This document shows positions 20,686-29,074 of a stretch of DNA of 64,000 bases, piece by piece. Under the pieces are notes generated by a model. That model was not told the origin of the DNA. It saw only the letters and a list, made by a program, of their open reading frames with translations, and did not search any database. The translations under genes and the position numbers were made by a program. The number at the start of each line of letters is the position of its first letter. Position 1 is the stretch's first letter. This DNA comes from Saprospiraceae bacterium (GTDB lineage: Bacteria > Bacteroidota > Bacteroidia > Chitinophagales > Saprospiraceae). The stretch spans positions 1-64,000 of the forward strand of contig JANQHF010000093.1 of assembly GCA_028282725.1 (NCBI GenBank), given 5' to 3'.

Positions 20686-21810
20686 CTACAAGGTGCCCCG
20701 AAGTTCTTGTTCTCGTTCTATTGCTTCAAAGAGTGCTTTAAAATTACCTTTACCAAAGGATCTTGCACCTTTGCGCTGGATGATTTCGAAGAACATCGTA
20801 GGTCGGGGATTTACTGTCTTTGTAAAAATCTGCAGTAAGTAACCTTCTTCGTCCCGGTCGACGAGTATGCCCAGTTCTCTCAATGAGTCGATGTCCTCAT
20901 CTATTTTTCCCACACGATCTTCAAGTTCGTCGTAATAATTCGTGGGAATATGCAAAAACTCAACACCTCTTGATCTCATTTGACGAACAGTTTCGATAAT
21001 ATTATCCGTTGCAACAGCTACATGCTGGACCCCGGCCCCCTCGTAGAATTCGAGATATTCATCGACCTGTGATTTTTTCAATCCCTCGGCGGGTTCGTTG
21101 ATTGGAAATTTGATCTTGCCATCTCCATTACTCATGACCTTGCTCATCAATGCTGTATATTCTGTAGATATTTCTTTGTCATCGAAGGAGAGAATTTGAG
21201 CAAAACCCATGACGTCCTGGTAAAACTTCACAAATTTATCCATGTCCCCAAGGGCTACATTCCCAACCATATGATCCACATACTTCAATCCCACTGATCC
21301 TGGATTGTATTCCGTTTTCCAAGGTTGATAACCGGGTAAGAAGGATCCGCGATATTCTTTTCTCTCGACAAAAATGTGGACTACTTCACCATAAGTATAA
21401 ATTCCGGAGCGAACAACATGACCAAATTCATCACTTTCTACCCTGGGTACCATAAAGGACTTTGCTCCCCGGGCAATTGCAGTGTCATAGGCATATGTGG
21501 CATCATCTACCCAAAGAGCGACGACTTTTACACCATCGCCATGGTCATCGATGTGCTTTCCAATATCACTTCCGCTATGAAGGGGTGAAGTGAGCACTAA
21601 GCGGATTTTATCTTGTCCGACAACATAGGATTCCCTGTCGGTCACCCCTGTTTCAAGTCCGGCATATGCTATTGACTGGAATCCGAAAGCGGTCTTATAG
21701 TAGTGGGCTGCCTGCTTGGAATTGCTTACGTATAATTCAACATAGTCTGTTCCATTTATAGGCATGAAATCCTTTGCTTCGGCGAATGTTTTTTTGATGG
21801 CTGTTATCAT
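20686..21810 (-). CDS. hppD: 4-hydroxyphenylpyruvate dioxygenase
   Basis: YVDHMVGNVALGDMDKFVKFYQDVMGF, GVQHVAVATDNIIETV, LLQIFTKTVNPRPTMFFEIIQRKGARSFGKGNFKALFEAIEREQELRG. Confidence 0.95.
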   Translation of the reverse strand: MITAIKKTFAEAKDFMPINGTDYVELYVSNSKQAAHYYKTAFGFQSIAYAGLETGVTDRESYVVGQDKIRLVLTSPLHSGSDIGKHIDDHGDGVKVVALWVDDATYAYDTAIARGAKSFMVPRVESDEFGHVVRSGIYTYGEVVHIFVERKEYRGSFLPGYQPWKTEYNPGSVGLKYVDHMVGNVALGDMDKFVKFYQDVMGFAQILSFDDKEISTEYTALMSKVMSNGDGKIKFPINEPAEGLKKSQVDEYLEFYEGAGVQHVAVATDNIIETVRQMRSRGVEFLHIPTNYYDELEDRVGKIDEDIDSLRELGILVDRDEEGYLLQIFTKTVNPRPTMFFEIIQRKGARSFGKGNFKALFEAIEREQELRGTL

Positions 21811-21847
21811 GACTTTGATATTATTGTCAATATAATAGTTGCTTATG

Positions 21848-21855
21848 CAAATATA
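21848..21855 (-). promoter_or_regulatory. Candidate Bacteroidota -7 box (TATATTTG) upstream of hppD
   Basis: Minus strand TATATTTG matches TAnnTTTG, ~38 nt upstream of the start codon; no clear -33 box. Confidence 0.4.
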
Positions 21856-22167
21856 ACTGATTTACGTCTATTTTGCTTAATTCTTTAAGTGATAATTGGT
21901 TATAAAAAGAGGAGCGGCAAGGGATACATGGAAGAGAAGGAATTCCGATCCGTCCGAAATGTATCTCAGTGATTGCTTTATATTATACAGATTGTTAAAA
22001 AAGTTTGAGCGCAAATTCTATTTCAATCTTGATAAGATCAAGCGTTTACAGATTTGAATAAAAATCATCTATAAAATACCCTGGAAAAGATGGGCTAAAA
22101 ATGTGGGTTTCTGAATTGACCCCGTCTTGTATGCGATTGTTTTCAATTGGTTTTTGGGGTTTTATGC

Positions 22168-22193
22168 AGGTCTTCGGGAGAAGACCTTTTTTT
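22168..22193 (+). terminator. Strong intrinsic terminator in the hppD/DUF2490 intergenic region
   Basis: AGGTCTTC-GGGA-GAAGACCT followed by TTTTTT; 8-bp perfect stem. Confidence 0.8.
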
Positions 22194-22425
22194 GTTTCCC
22201 GAAGCTTTATGTTATTTCGGCTTGAATTGCTTTTTGTTACATCTTTTTCCGGATCCATGTAGCCACGCTCTCGATGCGCATTCACCCCTGACACTTTCAG
22301 TATATCTTCTGTTTTACGTTCACTTCTGTTGGGATTATGATTTTAATCCTTCAGTTGATCAGCACAGGAATGAAGCGTGACCTCTGTCGCATTGAGTTGC
22401 GGCCAATGTTTCTATTTTTGAGCAC

Positions 22426-23073
22426 ATGACAGGAAGGGTTCTTTTATTGTGGCTGGGTATCCTTTTGCTGGTAGCCGGAGACGTAAGTGCACAGCCTCAA
22501 AATGATAACGTTTTGTGGTCGGCGCTCAGATTTCGAAATCAGCTGAATAGTAAGTGGAGTATCCAGGTGCAACCCTTTTTCAGATTTAACCAGGATTTGG
22601 GAGCATACCAGAACAGTTCGATCGATTTATCAGTAAGACGAAACCTTGGACCCCATTGGTACGTACAATTCCTGAGCCGGTCCTGGTTTATTCCGGATGG
22701 AATTCGCGATCAACAATTCCTGTGGCTTGATATTGGAATGCGCAGCAAATTGCCCAATCTGGGGCTGAATATGAACAATAGCCTTCGCTGGCACAATGCC
22801 CTGATTGACGAAACGCTATTGGCGAGAGATTTTATCAGGTACAAATTGGCCTTTTCACCTGATAATGACTGGAAGTTCAAACCTACCTTCGCCATTGAAC
22901 CCTGGTTCCAGTTGAACGGCGTAAATGATTTTGAACGATACAGGATCGAACCCGGGTTTGTCTATTCATTTACTGCTCAAATGAGTTTTGTCTTTATCTG
23001 GCGGCGTCAGAATCATATCCTTCCAAAATTCCAGCAGAATTTTTGGGTGGCTGTGATGAGTTGGGCGTTTTAG
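22426..23073 (+). CDS. DUF2490-like outer membrane protein
   Basis: Signal peptide then LWSALRFRNQLNSKWSIQVQPFFRFNQDLGAYQNSSIDLSVRRNLGPHWYVQFLSRSWF...WRRQNHI, beta-barrel-like. Confidence 0.75.
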   Translation: MTGRVLLLWLGILLLVAGDVSAQPQNDNVLWSALRFRNQLNSKWSIQVQPFFRFNQDLGAYQNSSIDLSVRRNLGPHWYVQFLSRSWFIPDGIRDQQFLWLDIGMRSKLPNLGLNMNNSLRWHNALIDETLLARDFIRYKLAFSPDNDWKFKPTFAIEPWFQLNGVNDFERYRIEPGFVYSFTAQMSFVFIWRRQNHILPKFQQNFWVAVMSWAF

Positions 23074-23111
23074 GGAAGCTATGTCTGTAAGGTGTACAGC
23101 GAGATTACACC

Positions 23112-23734
23112 CTAGGCCCTCCGATTTTTCTTAAAATTCTCTGCCTGCTCAAAAATCTCTTCATAAACTTCATCGCGTTCAACAGGTGGAAAGCCATATT
23201 CGTCCAATAGAATGATCAATCCAACTTTAAGTGAGGCTTTAATCACCACGTTTATTCCAGTCGGGAAACCTGGCTTGTGACCTTTTACAGAGGCTCCTTC
23301 CTTTGTCCTTTTTTCGTAGTGATTGACAAAATCTTCTACTATCTTCTGTAATCGGATTATTTTTTTGATTTGGTGTAGTGCCGTATCAATTTTTAGCGCG
23401 ATATCATCCTGCTTAGTCTGGGAGATGATATATGACCATCGGGAGTTTCCTGAAGGAAGAAAACATTCTGCATCGTGTAGAACTCCTTTCTTTCTATATA
23501 CTTCTCTTGACCTTCGTTGATAAGTTGCTGGCCTCTTTCTTCGAACTTATCTCCGGCGTATTTCAGGAAAATCCGTCCAGGTACAACATGCTTGTATTCT
23601 GCTGATTCTACCGATCCCCGGAGTTTATTCGCCGAATCCCAGAGATACTCTTCGATAGACTTCTCTTTTCGTTTTTCTTTTTCGCCATCCTCGATAAGTA
23701 GATCTTCAATTACGGGAAAACATGGGTTTTCCAT
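23112..23734 (-). pseudogene. Type I restriction-modification remnant: hsdM N-terminus (frameshifted) joined to hsdR C-terminus
   Basis: EEYLWDSANKLRGSVESAEYKHVVPGRIFLKYAGDKFEERGQQLI...FYTMQNVFFLQETP, then in a shifted frame RWSYIISQTKQDDIALKIDTALH (both HsdM), then IVEDFVNHYEKRTKEG...VVIKASLKVGLIILLDEYGFPPVERDEVYEEIFEQAENFKKNRRA* resembling an HsdR C-terminus. Confidence 0.78.
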
Positions 23735-25860
23735 TCAATTAAATCGGGAGTTAATATAAGAGGTTATTTCTGTAAGGGGCATCTCAGGAGAGGAGTTACC
23801 ACTTCTTACGTAAAACTTGTCCAGTTTTTGCCCATTCTTGTCAGTGACCTTGGTGTACAGCGGTTTTAATCCTTGCTTGATCTCCACAACGCAAATTTCT
23901 ACATCATCTACTTTTGGGAAGGAAATACTCAGATTATTGGATGCAAATTCAACTCCATAGGCATTGTTGACAAGATTTCTGAGGTGTAATTCAAAGCCGT
24001 CATTTGTTCCATCCTTGAGGCAGTTATAGTCATTTTCGAGACCGATCACTTCCATATCATCCGTTACACCCATGATTAATCTGCCACCTTGAGCATTACT
24101 AAAAGCAGCGATTGTCTTCAGAATCACTTCTTCCAATTTCTTATTGACCTTCAATTCTCGAAGATCATACCTCATCGTCGTCTTGAACTCGACATAAGGA
24201 GATTCTCCCTGGTTGATCATCTCTATTAATTCCATGTCCACCTCTTCATCCACTGTATCTGTAATTCCTGCAAGGAATGCATTGAGTTGCTTGGCAAGAA
24301 GTCTCCTTCTATGTTGCAGAAAGAGTTCGTAGTTTTCTATCTTCCATAACTCTTCATCTTCCGGGATGGATTGTAGATGTAATGCTGTAGGAAATTTCTC
24401 TTTTACTCCCCTGAGATAACCTTCGGCAAGTGTAGCACTCTTTGTCCTGTTTGCCACTTGCGTCAAGACAGCCCGATTGGTAATTTCCTGAGCCAGCGAA
24501 TATTTTCTCCTGTTATTGAATCCGTACCCATTATCCCTGAGTACTGAGAATGGAAAAATATGATCGTATTCCAGCTCATATTTTTTGCCCATATTTTTCC
24601 GAATACTGATGCCTGTACTCAGACATTTCGCACTTCGACTTTTGAAGTAAAATTTCATTAGCCCCCATAGTGCATGACGTACATCAACCCCGATAAATTC
24701 TTCAGGTTCAATTTCCAGCTTGCGTTCGAGGGCAATGATATTCAGAAGTTTATCAAATGGATTTTCTTCCTTAGCAATGATACCGATATCCTTGTCCAAT
24801 TTTTGTGGTAACTGACTCACATAACGTTGCCTGATCTGGGAGTAGTAAAACCACTTGACAGCCTTCTTAATTTCCAGTTGAGACATTCTGACCTTTCCTT
24901 TGTTGAAAGCATAGACGATAATCGGAATGAATGCATATACGGAGTTCACTTCCTTGGTGTGATCGATATATGCCTGGCTCTTCATAAGATTGAAGACATA
25001 GTCAAGAATGTCGGTGTCCAGTTTGTGCCAAGCTTCTTTGATCGACTCCAGGTTTTCGGCACTATGTAACCTTTCCATTTTGGACCCCATGTTGTATAAC
25101 ACACCGAGCAAAACATATATGAGAAAATCCAGCTTGAGTACAAAACCACCTTCTTCCAGTTCTCGAAGTTTGGCTTTGAAGAGTTCCCTTGCCTCTGGCC
25201 AATATCCAGAAATCTGTGCCAGAGCCAGTTCTGCGTCTGTAAGGTTGACACCGGCAGAATTGACAACGTAGAATATGTCAATAGCCTCTTTTACGCTGGC
25301 TTTAGTAGGAATAATCTGTTCCTGAAAGTCACGATCCTTGATTTTTTCTATCGCACGAAAGTTGTCATCTACCTTGTTTTCTCTTTCTCTATCCAATCGC
25401 TGCCCATCCATCTTTTGTTCTAATTGTTCTACTACATCCCGGTATCGAACTTTACCTTGAAAGATGTCAGTAATATTGACCCACAACGGATTTTTTCCAT
25501 AATGGTTTTCTTAAAGTATTCAAGTTCTCTCGATTCCACATTTACATATAGTCCCCTGATATCATGACGAATTTCATGTTCCTGGTAATATGGAGGGATC
25601 ATGTTAGTCATCAACATGTACAATGTGGTAATTCTTTGCTGACCGTCGAGTATTAGTTTGACCGCACCCTGACGAGGATCGTATTTGTGATCCCCTTTGA
25701 GCTCTGGAGGATTGCTGGTCTCCCAGGTAAGCATTGTACCAGTTGGATAATCTTTAATAAGATCTTTGGCATTTTTCCTTTTCCAGACATATTCTCTTTG
25801 GAAAGTTGGGACAAAAAGTTGTCTTTCGTCGATTTTATCAAGGATCTGACTAATTTTCAT
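23735..25860 (-). pseudogene. DUF262 + HNH/DUF1524-like + AlbA_2 (Schlafen-type) fusion gene split by a frameshift at ~25491-25496
   Basis: 25432..25860 carries DUF262 start and LILDGQQRITTLY; 23735..25486 continues with EYDHIFPFSVL...TNRAVLTQVANRTKS and AlbA_2-like YVEFKTTMRYD...KTIAAFSNAQGGRLIMGVTDD...KFYVRSGNSS. Adding one A to the A6 run restores EKNPLWVNITDIFQ. Confidence 0.8.
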
Positions 25861-25969
25861 GTTTCACAGATATTAATAAACGATTATAAAGATATCTAAA
25901 CAATGGACCTGTGTTGTGATAAATTTGAATTTAATAGCATAACTTGTACGATACTTCAACAAGATACTA

Positions 25970-26182
25970 ATGGCAAAGGCATACAGATTTGATGATCGTC
26001 CTCCTTCTACAGGCAGTGCTGTTCATGCCTTTCGAACGCTGAGCGCTTTAAAGGACTTTGCAAGCTTGCAAGGCAGCAGGGGTAATTATAAGTTTTGGGA
26101 AATAGATGGAACGATTGTGAGCGATGATGGAGGACCCGATGGGATTACGATAAGGGTATCTTCGGTAAGGGAGGTTAGATGA
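25970..26182 (+). CDS. Uncharacterised 70-aa protein, translationally coupled to the next gene
   Basis: MAKAYRFDDRPPSTGSAVHAFRTLSALKDFASLQGSRGNYKFWEIDGTIVSDDGGPDGITIRVSSVREVR; ATGA overlap with the next ORF. Confidence 0.6.
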   Translation: MAKAYRFDDRPPSTGSAVHAFRTLSALKDFASLQGSRGNYKFWEIDGTIVSDDGGPDGITIRVSSVREVR

Positions 26183-26778
26183 ATGTTCGAAATATGAATG
26201 ATACACAAAAGATAACTTTAGATAAATTGAAAGTTATAATTGATCAAACTGAGGAAGATCAATATAAGGGATTTTACGTTGATAGTTATCCATCAATTTT
26301 ATCATTTTTTGAGCATCAAAAACCTCTTAATAAAGAATCATTGATTCAGGGTATTTGTCTGGTCTATAGTTGGATGCCAACCATACCAAAAAAGGTAACT
26401 GCCCAAATTAACCATGAGCAAGTTAAACTTTTCAATAATGCTAATGATGGTTATGATTTTGACTTTAATGAATTGAACGAATTAAAAGGAGTCGTCAATA
26501 ATTCAATTGTCGGTCTAAGTAAGTTGTTACATTTTATAAATCCGGATGTTTACCCGATTTGGGACAGCAAGATCGGGAGGGTATTCGGATTAAATCCGTA
26601 TCAAATTAATCGAATTGAAAACTATATGAAATACCATCTGGTAATCGATCGAGCAAAAAAAGATAGGATCATATTAGATAAACTCAAAGGCCTTTTTCCA
26701 TCGGAATTATATGAGTTGACTACAATTAGAAAAATTGATATGGTGCTATTTAGCTTTAGTGCGAAAATCAGTTCGTAA
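26179..26778 (+). CDS. Uncharacterised 199-aa protein
   Basis: LVYSWMPTIPKKVTAQ...NNSIVGLSKLLHFINPDVYPIWDSKIGRVFGLNPYQI; coherent coding, no family confidently recognised. Confidence 0.65.
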   Translation: MNVRNMNDTQKITLDKLKVIIDQTEEDQYKGFYVDSYPSILSFFEHQKPLNKESLIQGICLVYSWMPTIPKKVTAQINHEQVKLFNNANDGYDFDFNELNELKGVVNNSIVGLSKLLHFINPDVYPIWDSKIGRVFGLNPYQINRIENYMKYHLVIDRAKKDRIILDKLKGLFPSELYELTTIRKIDMVLFSFSAKISS

Positions 26779-26785
26779 AGTCTTT

Positions 26786-27220
26786 TTACTTGATACCTGA
26801 CACTCGATTCAAAGGGGGATATTCACCATGCTCCTTGTAGTACGAATCTAGTTTTTCAGTTTCCAATTTTTCCGGATTTTCACAAAGAGTGATTCTAATC
26901 TCGCATCCGCTTAGTGGGTAACGCAGTTTTAATCCTTCATGATTGTTATATCTTATACCTGCCTCATGGTTTTGACTGCTTGTTCCATTAATGGAATTGA
27001 TCAATAAGCCAATTCTATTATTGTAGTTAAGGACGTTACCTTTCCCTATGTATAAAACGCCCTTTTCGTCGCGTCCTACGGCTCTACAAATCGGCTTATT
27101 TGCAAATAGCTCATACACACCACTTCTATTTGGATGATTCGCATGTGATATTCTCCATGGCTCAAAGTCCTTGTAAAAATCTTCATGGAGAATTGGGAAG
27201 AATATAGAATTATTATTCAT
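26786..27220 (-). CDS. GIY-YIG-like nuclease-fold protein
   Basis: SGVYELF...KGVLYIGKGNVLNYNNRIG...LETEKLDSYYKEHGEYPPLNRV: G-Y, YIG, R, E and N positions present. Confidence 0.62.
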   Translation of the reverse strand: MNNNSIFFPILHEDFYKDFEPWRISHANHPNRSGVYELFANKPICRAVGRDEKGVLYIGKGNVLNYNNRIGLLINSINGTSSQNHEAGIRYNNHEGLKLRYPLSGCEIRITLCENPEKLETEKLDSYYKEHGEYPPLNRVSGIK

Positions 27221-27705
27221 GTCTTATGTTTACCCTTTACACAAAGGATTGAGGGGAATGCCGTAGAGTACAACTTTTAGTTCCTTAAGATTAAGGCTCC
27301 CATTCAATGCGGTTATTGTAGATTCGAATCTTCCATCATGGAAAAAACATGCCGTTGTAGTATTTGCCGACATAAATTGACTCCTTACTCTCCGTGCCAC
27401 ATGGTATTTGTCTTTTGTGCAAGATTTTCAATTTAGAAAAGATTAGAAAATTATAAGTACCTTCGGTTGATCTAAAAGAAAAATACTCAATAATGACTAC
27501 ATATTTTTAAGTATTATTTTATAAATCAAATCAGGATGATTAATAAGGAGGACAGGTAAATTTTTGTTTTGACCAAAAAACCAACAAATCAAAAAAGCAA
27601 TCTACAAGTAGCCCTAAAAGATTGGATGACAAACACATTGTTCACGAAAAGCAGTTCAAAGAAAAGGAGGTCAGTTCGCCGCAGCCGGGTGTGTAGGATC
27701 CTTAA

Positions 27706-28263
27706 TTGTCAGGATTAATCAAAATTAATTTCTATAAGCCATTTGATATTGATATGAAGTTAGTACTGTCAGACTTTGAAAAATATCTTCATGAGTATGC
27801 CGTTTGGACGGCTGTTCGAGCCTCACAAAGAGGATTTACTACGACAAAGAATATAAAAGCAGCTATTGATGATTCTAAGTTACATCATTCGACTATCCTC
27901 AACCAATTTGATACCGAGGAAGAATTTGATACCCTTCATAGAAAGATATGTAAAAAGCTATTAGCTAATCTGAACCATGTTTCAAATGTGTCTTATGGCA
28001 GAGTAGCAAAAATTCTAAATATTTATTTGAAAACATCCATTATTATCAGGTGGTATGAAACAAAAGACAAAGTCAAATACATTCATCCACCTATCGACAG
28101 AGTCTTACTTAAGAATATAATTAAGGAATATCCCCATCTCAAGATTCAAATGTGTAATTGGACTGAATTGTCCGAAACAAAATATTTTAACCTGATTGAC
28201 AAGCTAAGGAGTTTAGGCCTTGATTCACTCTGGGAAGTTGAAAAGCATTGGAGAGCTGAATAA
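27706..28263 (+). CDS. Uncharacterised 185-aa protein (TTG start as tracked; possible ATG at 27754)
   Basis: FEKYLHEYAVWTAVRASQRGFTTTKNIKAAIDDSKL...; stop 14 nt before the next GIY-YIG ORF. Confidence 0.6.
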   Translation: MSGLIKINFYKPFDIDMKLVLSDFEKYLHEYAVWTAVRASQRGFTTTKNIKAAIDDSKLHHSTILNQFDTEEEFDTLHRKICKKLLANLNHVSNVSYGRVAKILNIYLKTSIIIRWYETKDKVKYIHPPIDRVLLKNIIKEYPHLKIQMCNWTELSETKYFNLIDKLRSLGLDSLWEVEKHWRAE

Positions 28264-28277
28264 TTTTAAATGCAATA

Positions 28278-28718
28278 ATGGCGACTACAACAGATCGAGA
28301 TTTACTAAATAGGACTTCAGAATTTTTCAAACTTTATTGGAACGTCAGTGAAGTGCCTCCCTCATGGAATGAACCGTGGGATTGGAATACAGAGATTCCT
28401 GGTCAACGTAATAGAGGATGTTATGCACTATTTCAAGGCGATGAAGTTGTATATATTGGCGTTGGTTTAGGTAAGAGTACTGAAAAATATGACGGAGCAG
28501 GATTAGGTGATAGGTTGAAGCGTTATTGGCAATTGAATAAAGGTGAAGATCGAAGAGTCAAAAGATATCAACCCACTCATAACTGGAAAGAGATCACTGC
28601 CTTAAAAACGATCGATTTTGACGAAGAACATTATCATTTGGCGGCGGCACTTGAAATCTTCCTCATTCGCAAGTTAAAGCCAAAAAGAAATAAAGTACAT
28701 GGTGGTGTACGTTCATAA
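28278..28718 (+). CDS. GIY-YIG-like nuclease-fold protein
   Basis: RGCYALFQGDEVVYIGVG...GLGDRLKRYW...LAAALEIFLIRKLKPKRNKV: GxY, YIG, R, catalytic-type E and N. Confidence 0.68.
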   Translation: MATTTDRDLLNRTSEFFKLYWNVSEVPPSWNEPWDWNTEIPGQRNRGCYALFQGDEVVYIGVGLGKSTEKYDGAGLGDRLKRYWQLNKGEDRRVKRYQPTHNWKEITALKTIDFDEEHYHLAAALEIFLIRKLKPKRNKVHGGVRS

Positions 28719-28818
28719 GAATGGGTCAATCAAAACTATTTTCAATTGAAGAGACCGCTTCTTTAAACGACTATTTAGTTAAGTATTTGCGCTACATTCA
28801 TTGTAACATTATGTATTC

Positions 28819-29043
28819 ATGACTATTTCAAATAAGGTTCTAAAAGGAAGTATTATAGTCCTTCTCATAATATGTCATATGGTGGCCTGTAGCAATGACG
28901 ACTGCCAGGCAGACCCACTAGATGATTGTTTTTGTACCCAGCAATACGATCCTGTATGTGGATGTGACGGTGTCACTTATGGGAATGCGTGTGAAGCCAT
29001 GTGCGCACAGATAGATGATTTTTTACCGGGGGAGTGTCAGTGA
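28819..29043 (+). CDS. Small lipoprotein with Kazal-type protease inhibitor-like domain
   Basis: Lipobox-like MVACS; CFCTQQYDPVCGCDGVTYGNACEAMCAQIDDFLPGEC. Confidence 0.8.
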   Translation: MTISNKVLKGSIIVLLIICHMVACSNDDCQADPLDDCFCTQQYDPVCGCDGVTYGNACEAMCAQIDDFLPGECQ

Positions 29044-29074
29044 CCGAGAAGAGGAAATCCCTCAAATAATTCGT

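Noticed and set aside
25491-25496. Programmed -1 frameshift to join the two DUF262 ORFs
   Set aside because: The A6 tract in GAA-AAA-ATC does not give a proper X-XXY-YYZ slippery heptamer; a mutation or homopolymer sequencing error is more likely, though transcriptional slippage is not excluded.
25970-26182. 70-aa protein as an ADP-ribosyltransferase toxin (YRFDDRPP resembles the pertussis toxin YRYDSRPP motif)
   Set aside because: Too short for an ART fold and no recognisable STS or ExE elements; resemblance limited to about 8 residues.
27320-27345. tRNA-like T-arm (AGATTCGAATCT)
   Set aside because: It is a short palindrome; flanking 5-bp T-stem pairing fails and no acceptor, D or anticodon arms can be placed.
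27567-27705. Short plus-strand coding-like stretch ending SSPQPGV*
   Set aside because: Too short, no convincing start, and no recognisable similarity; treated as intergenic.
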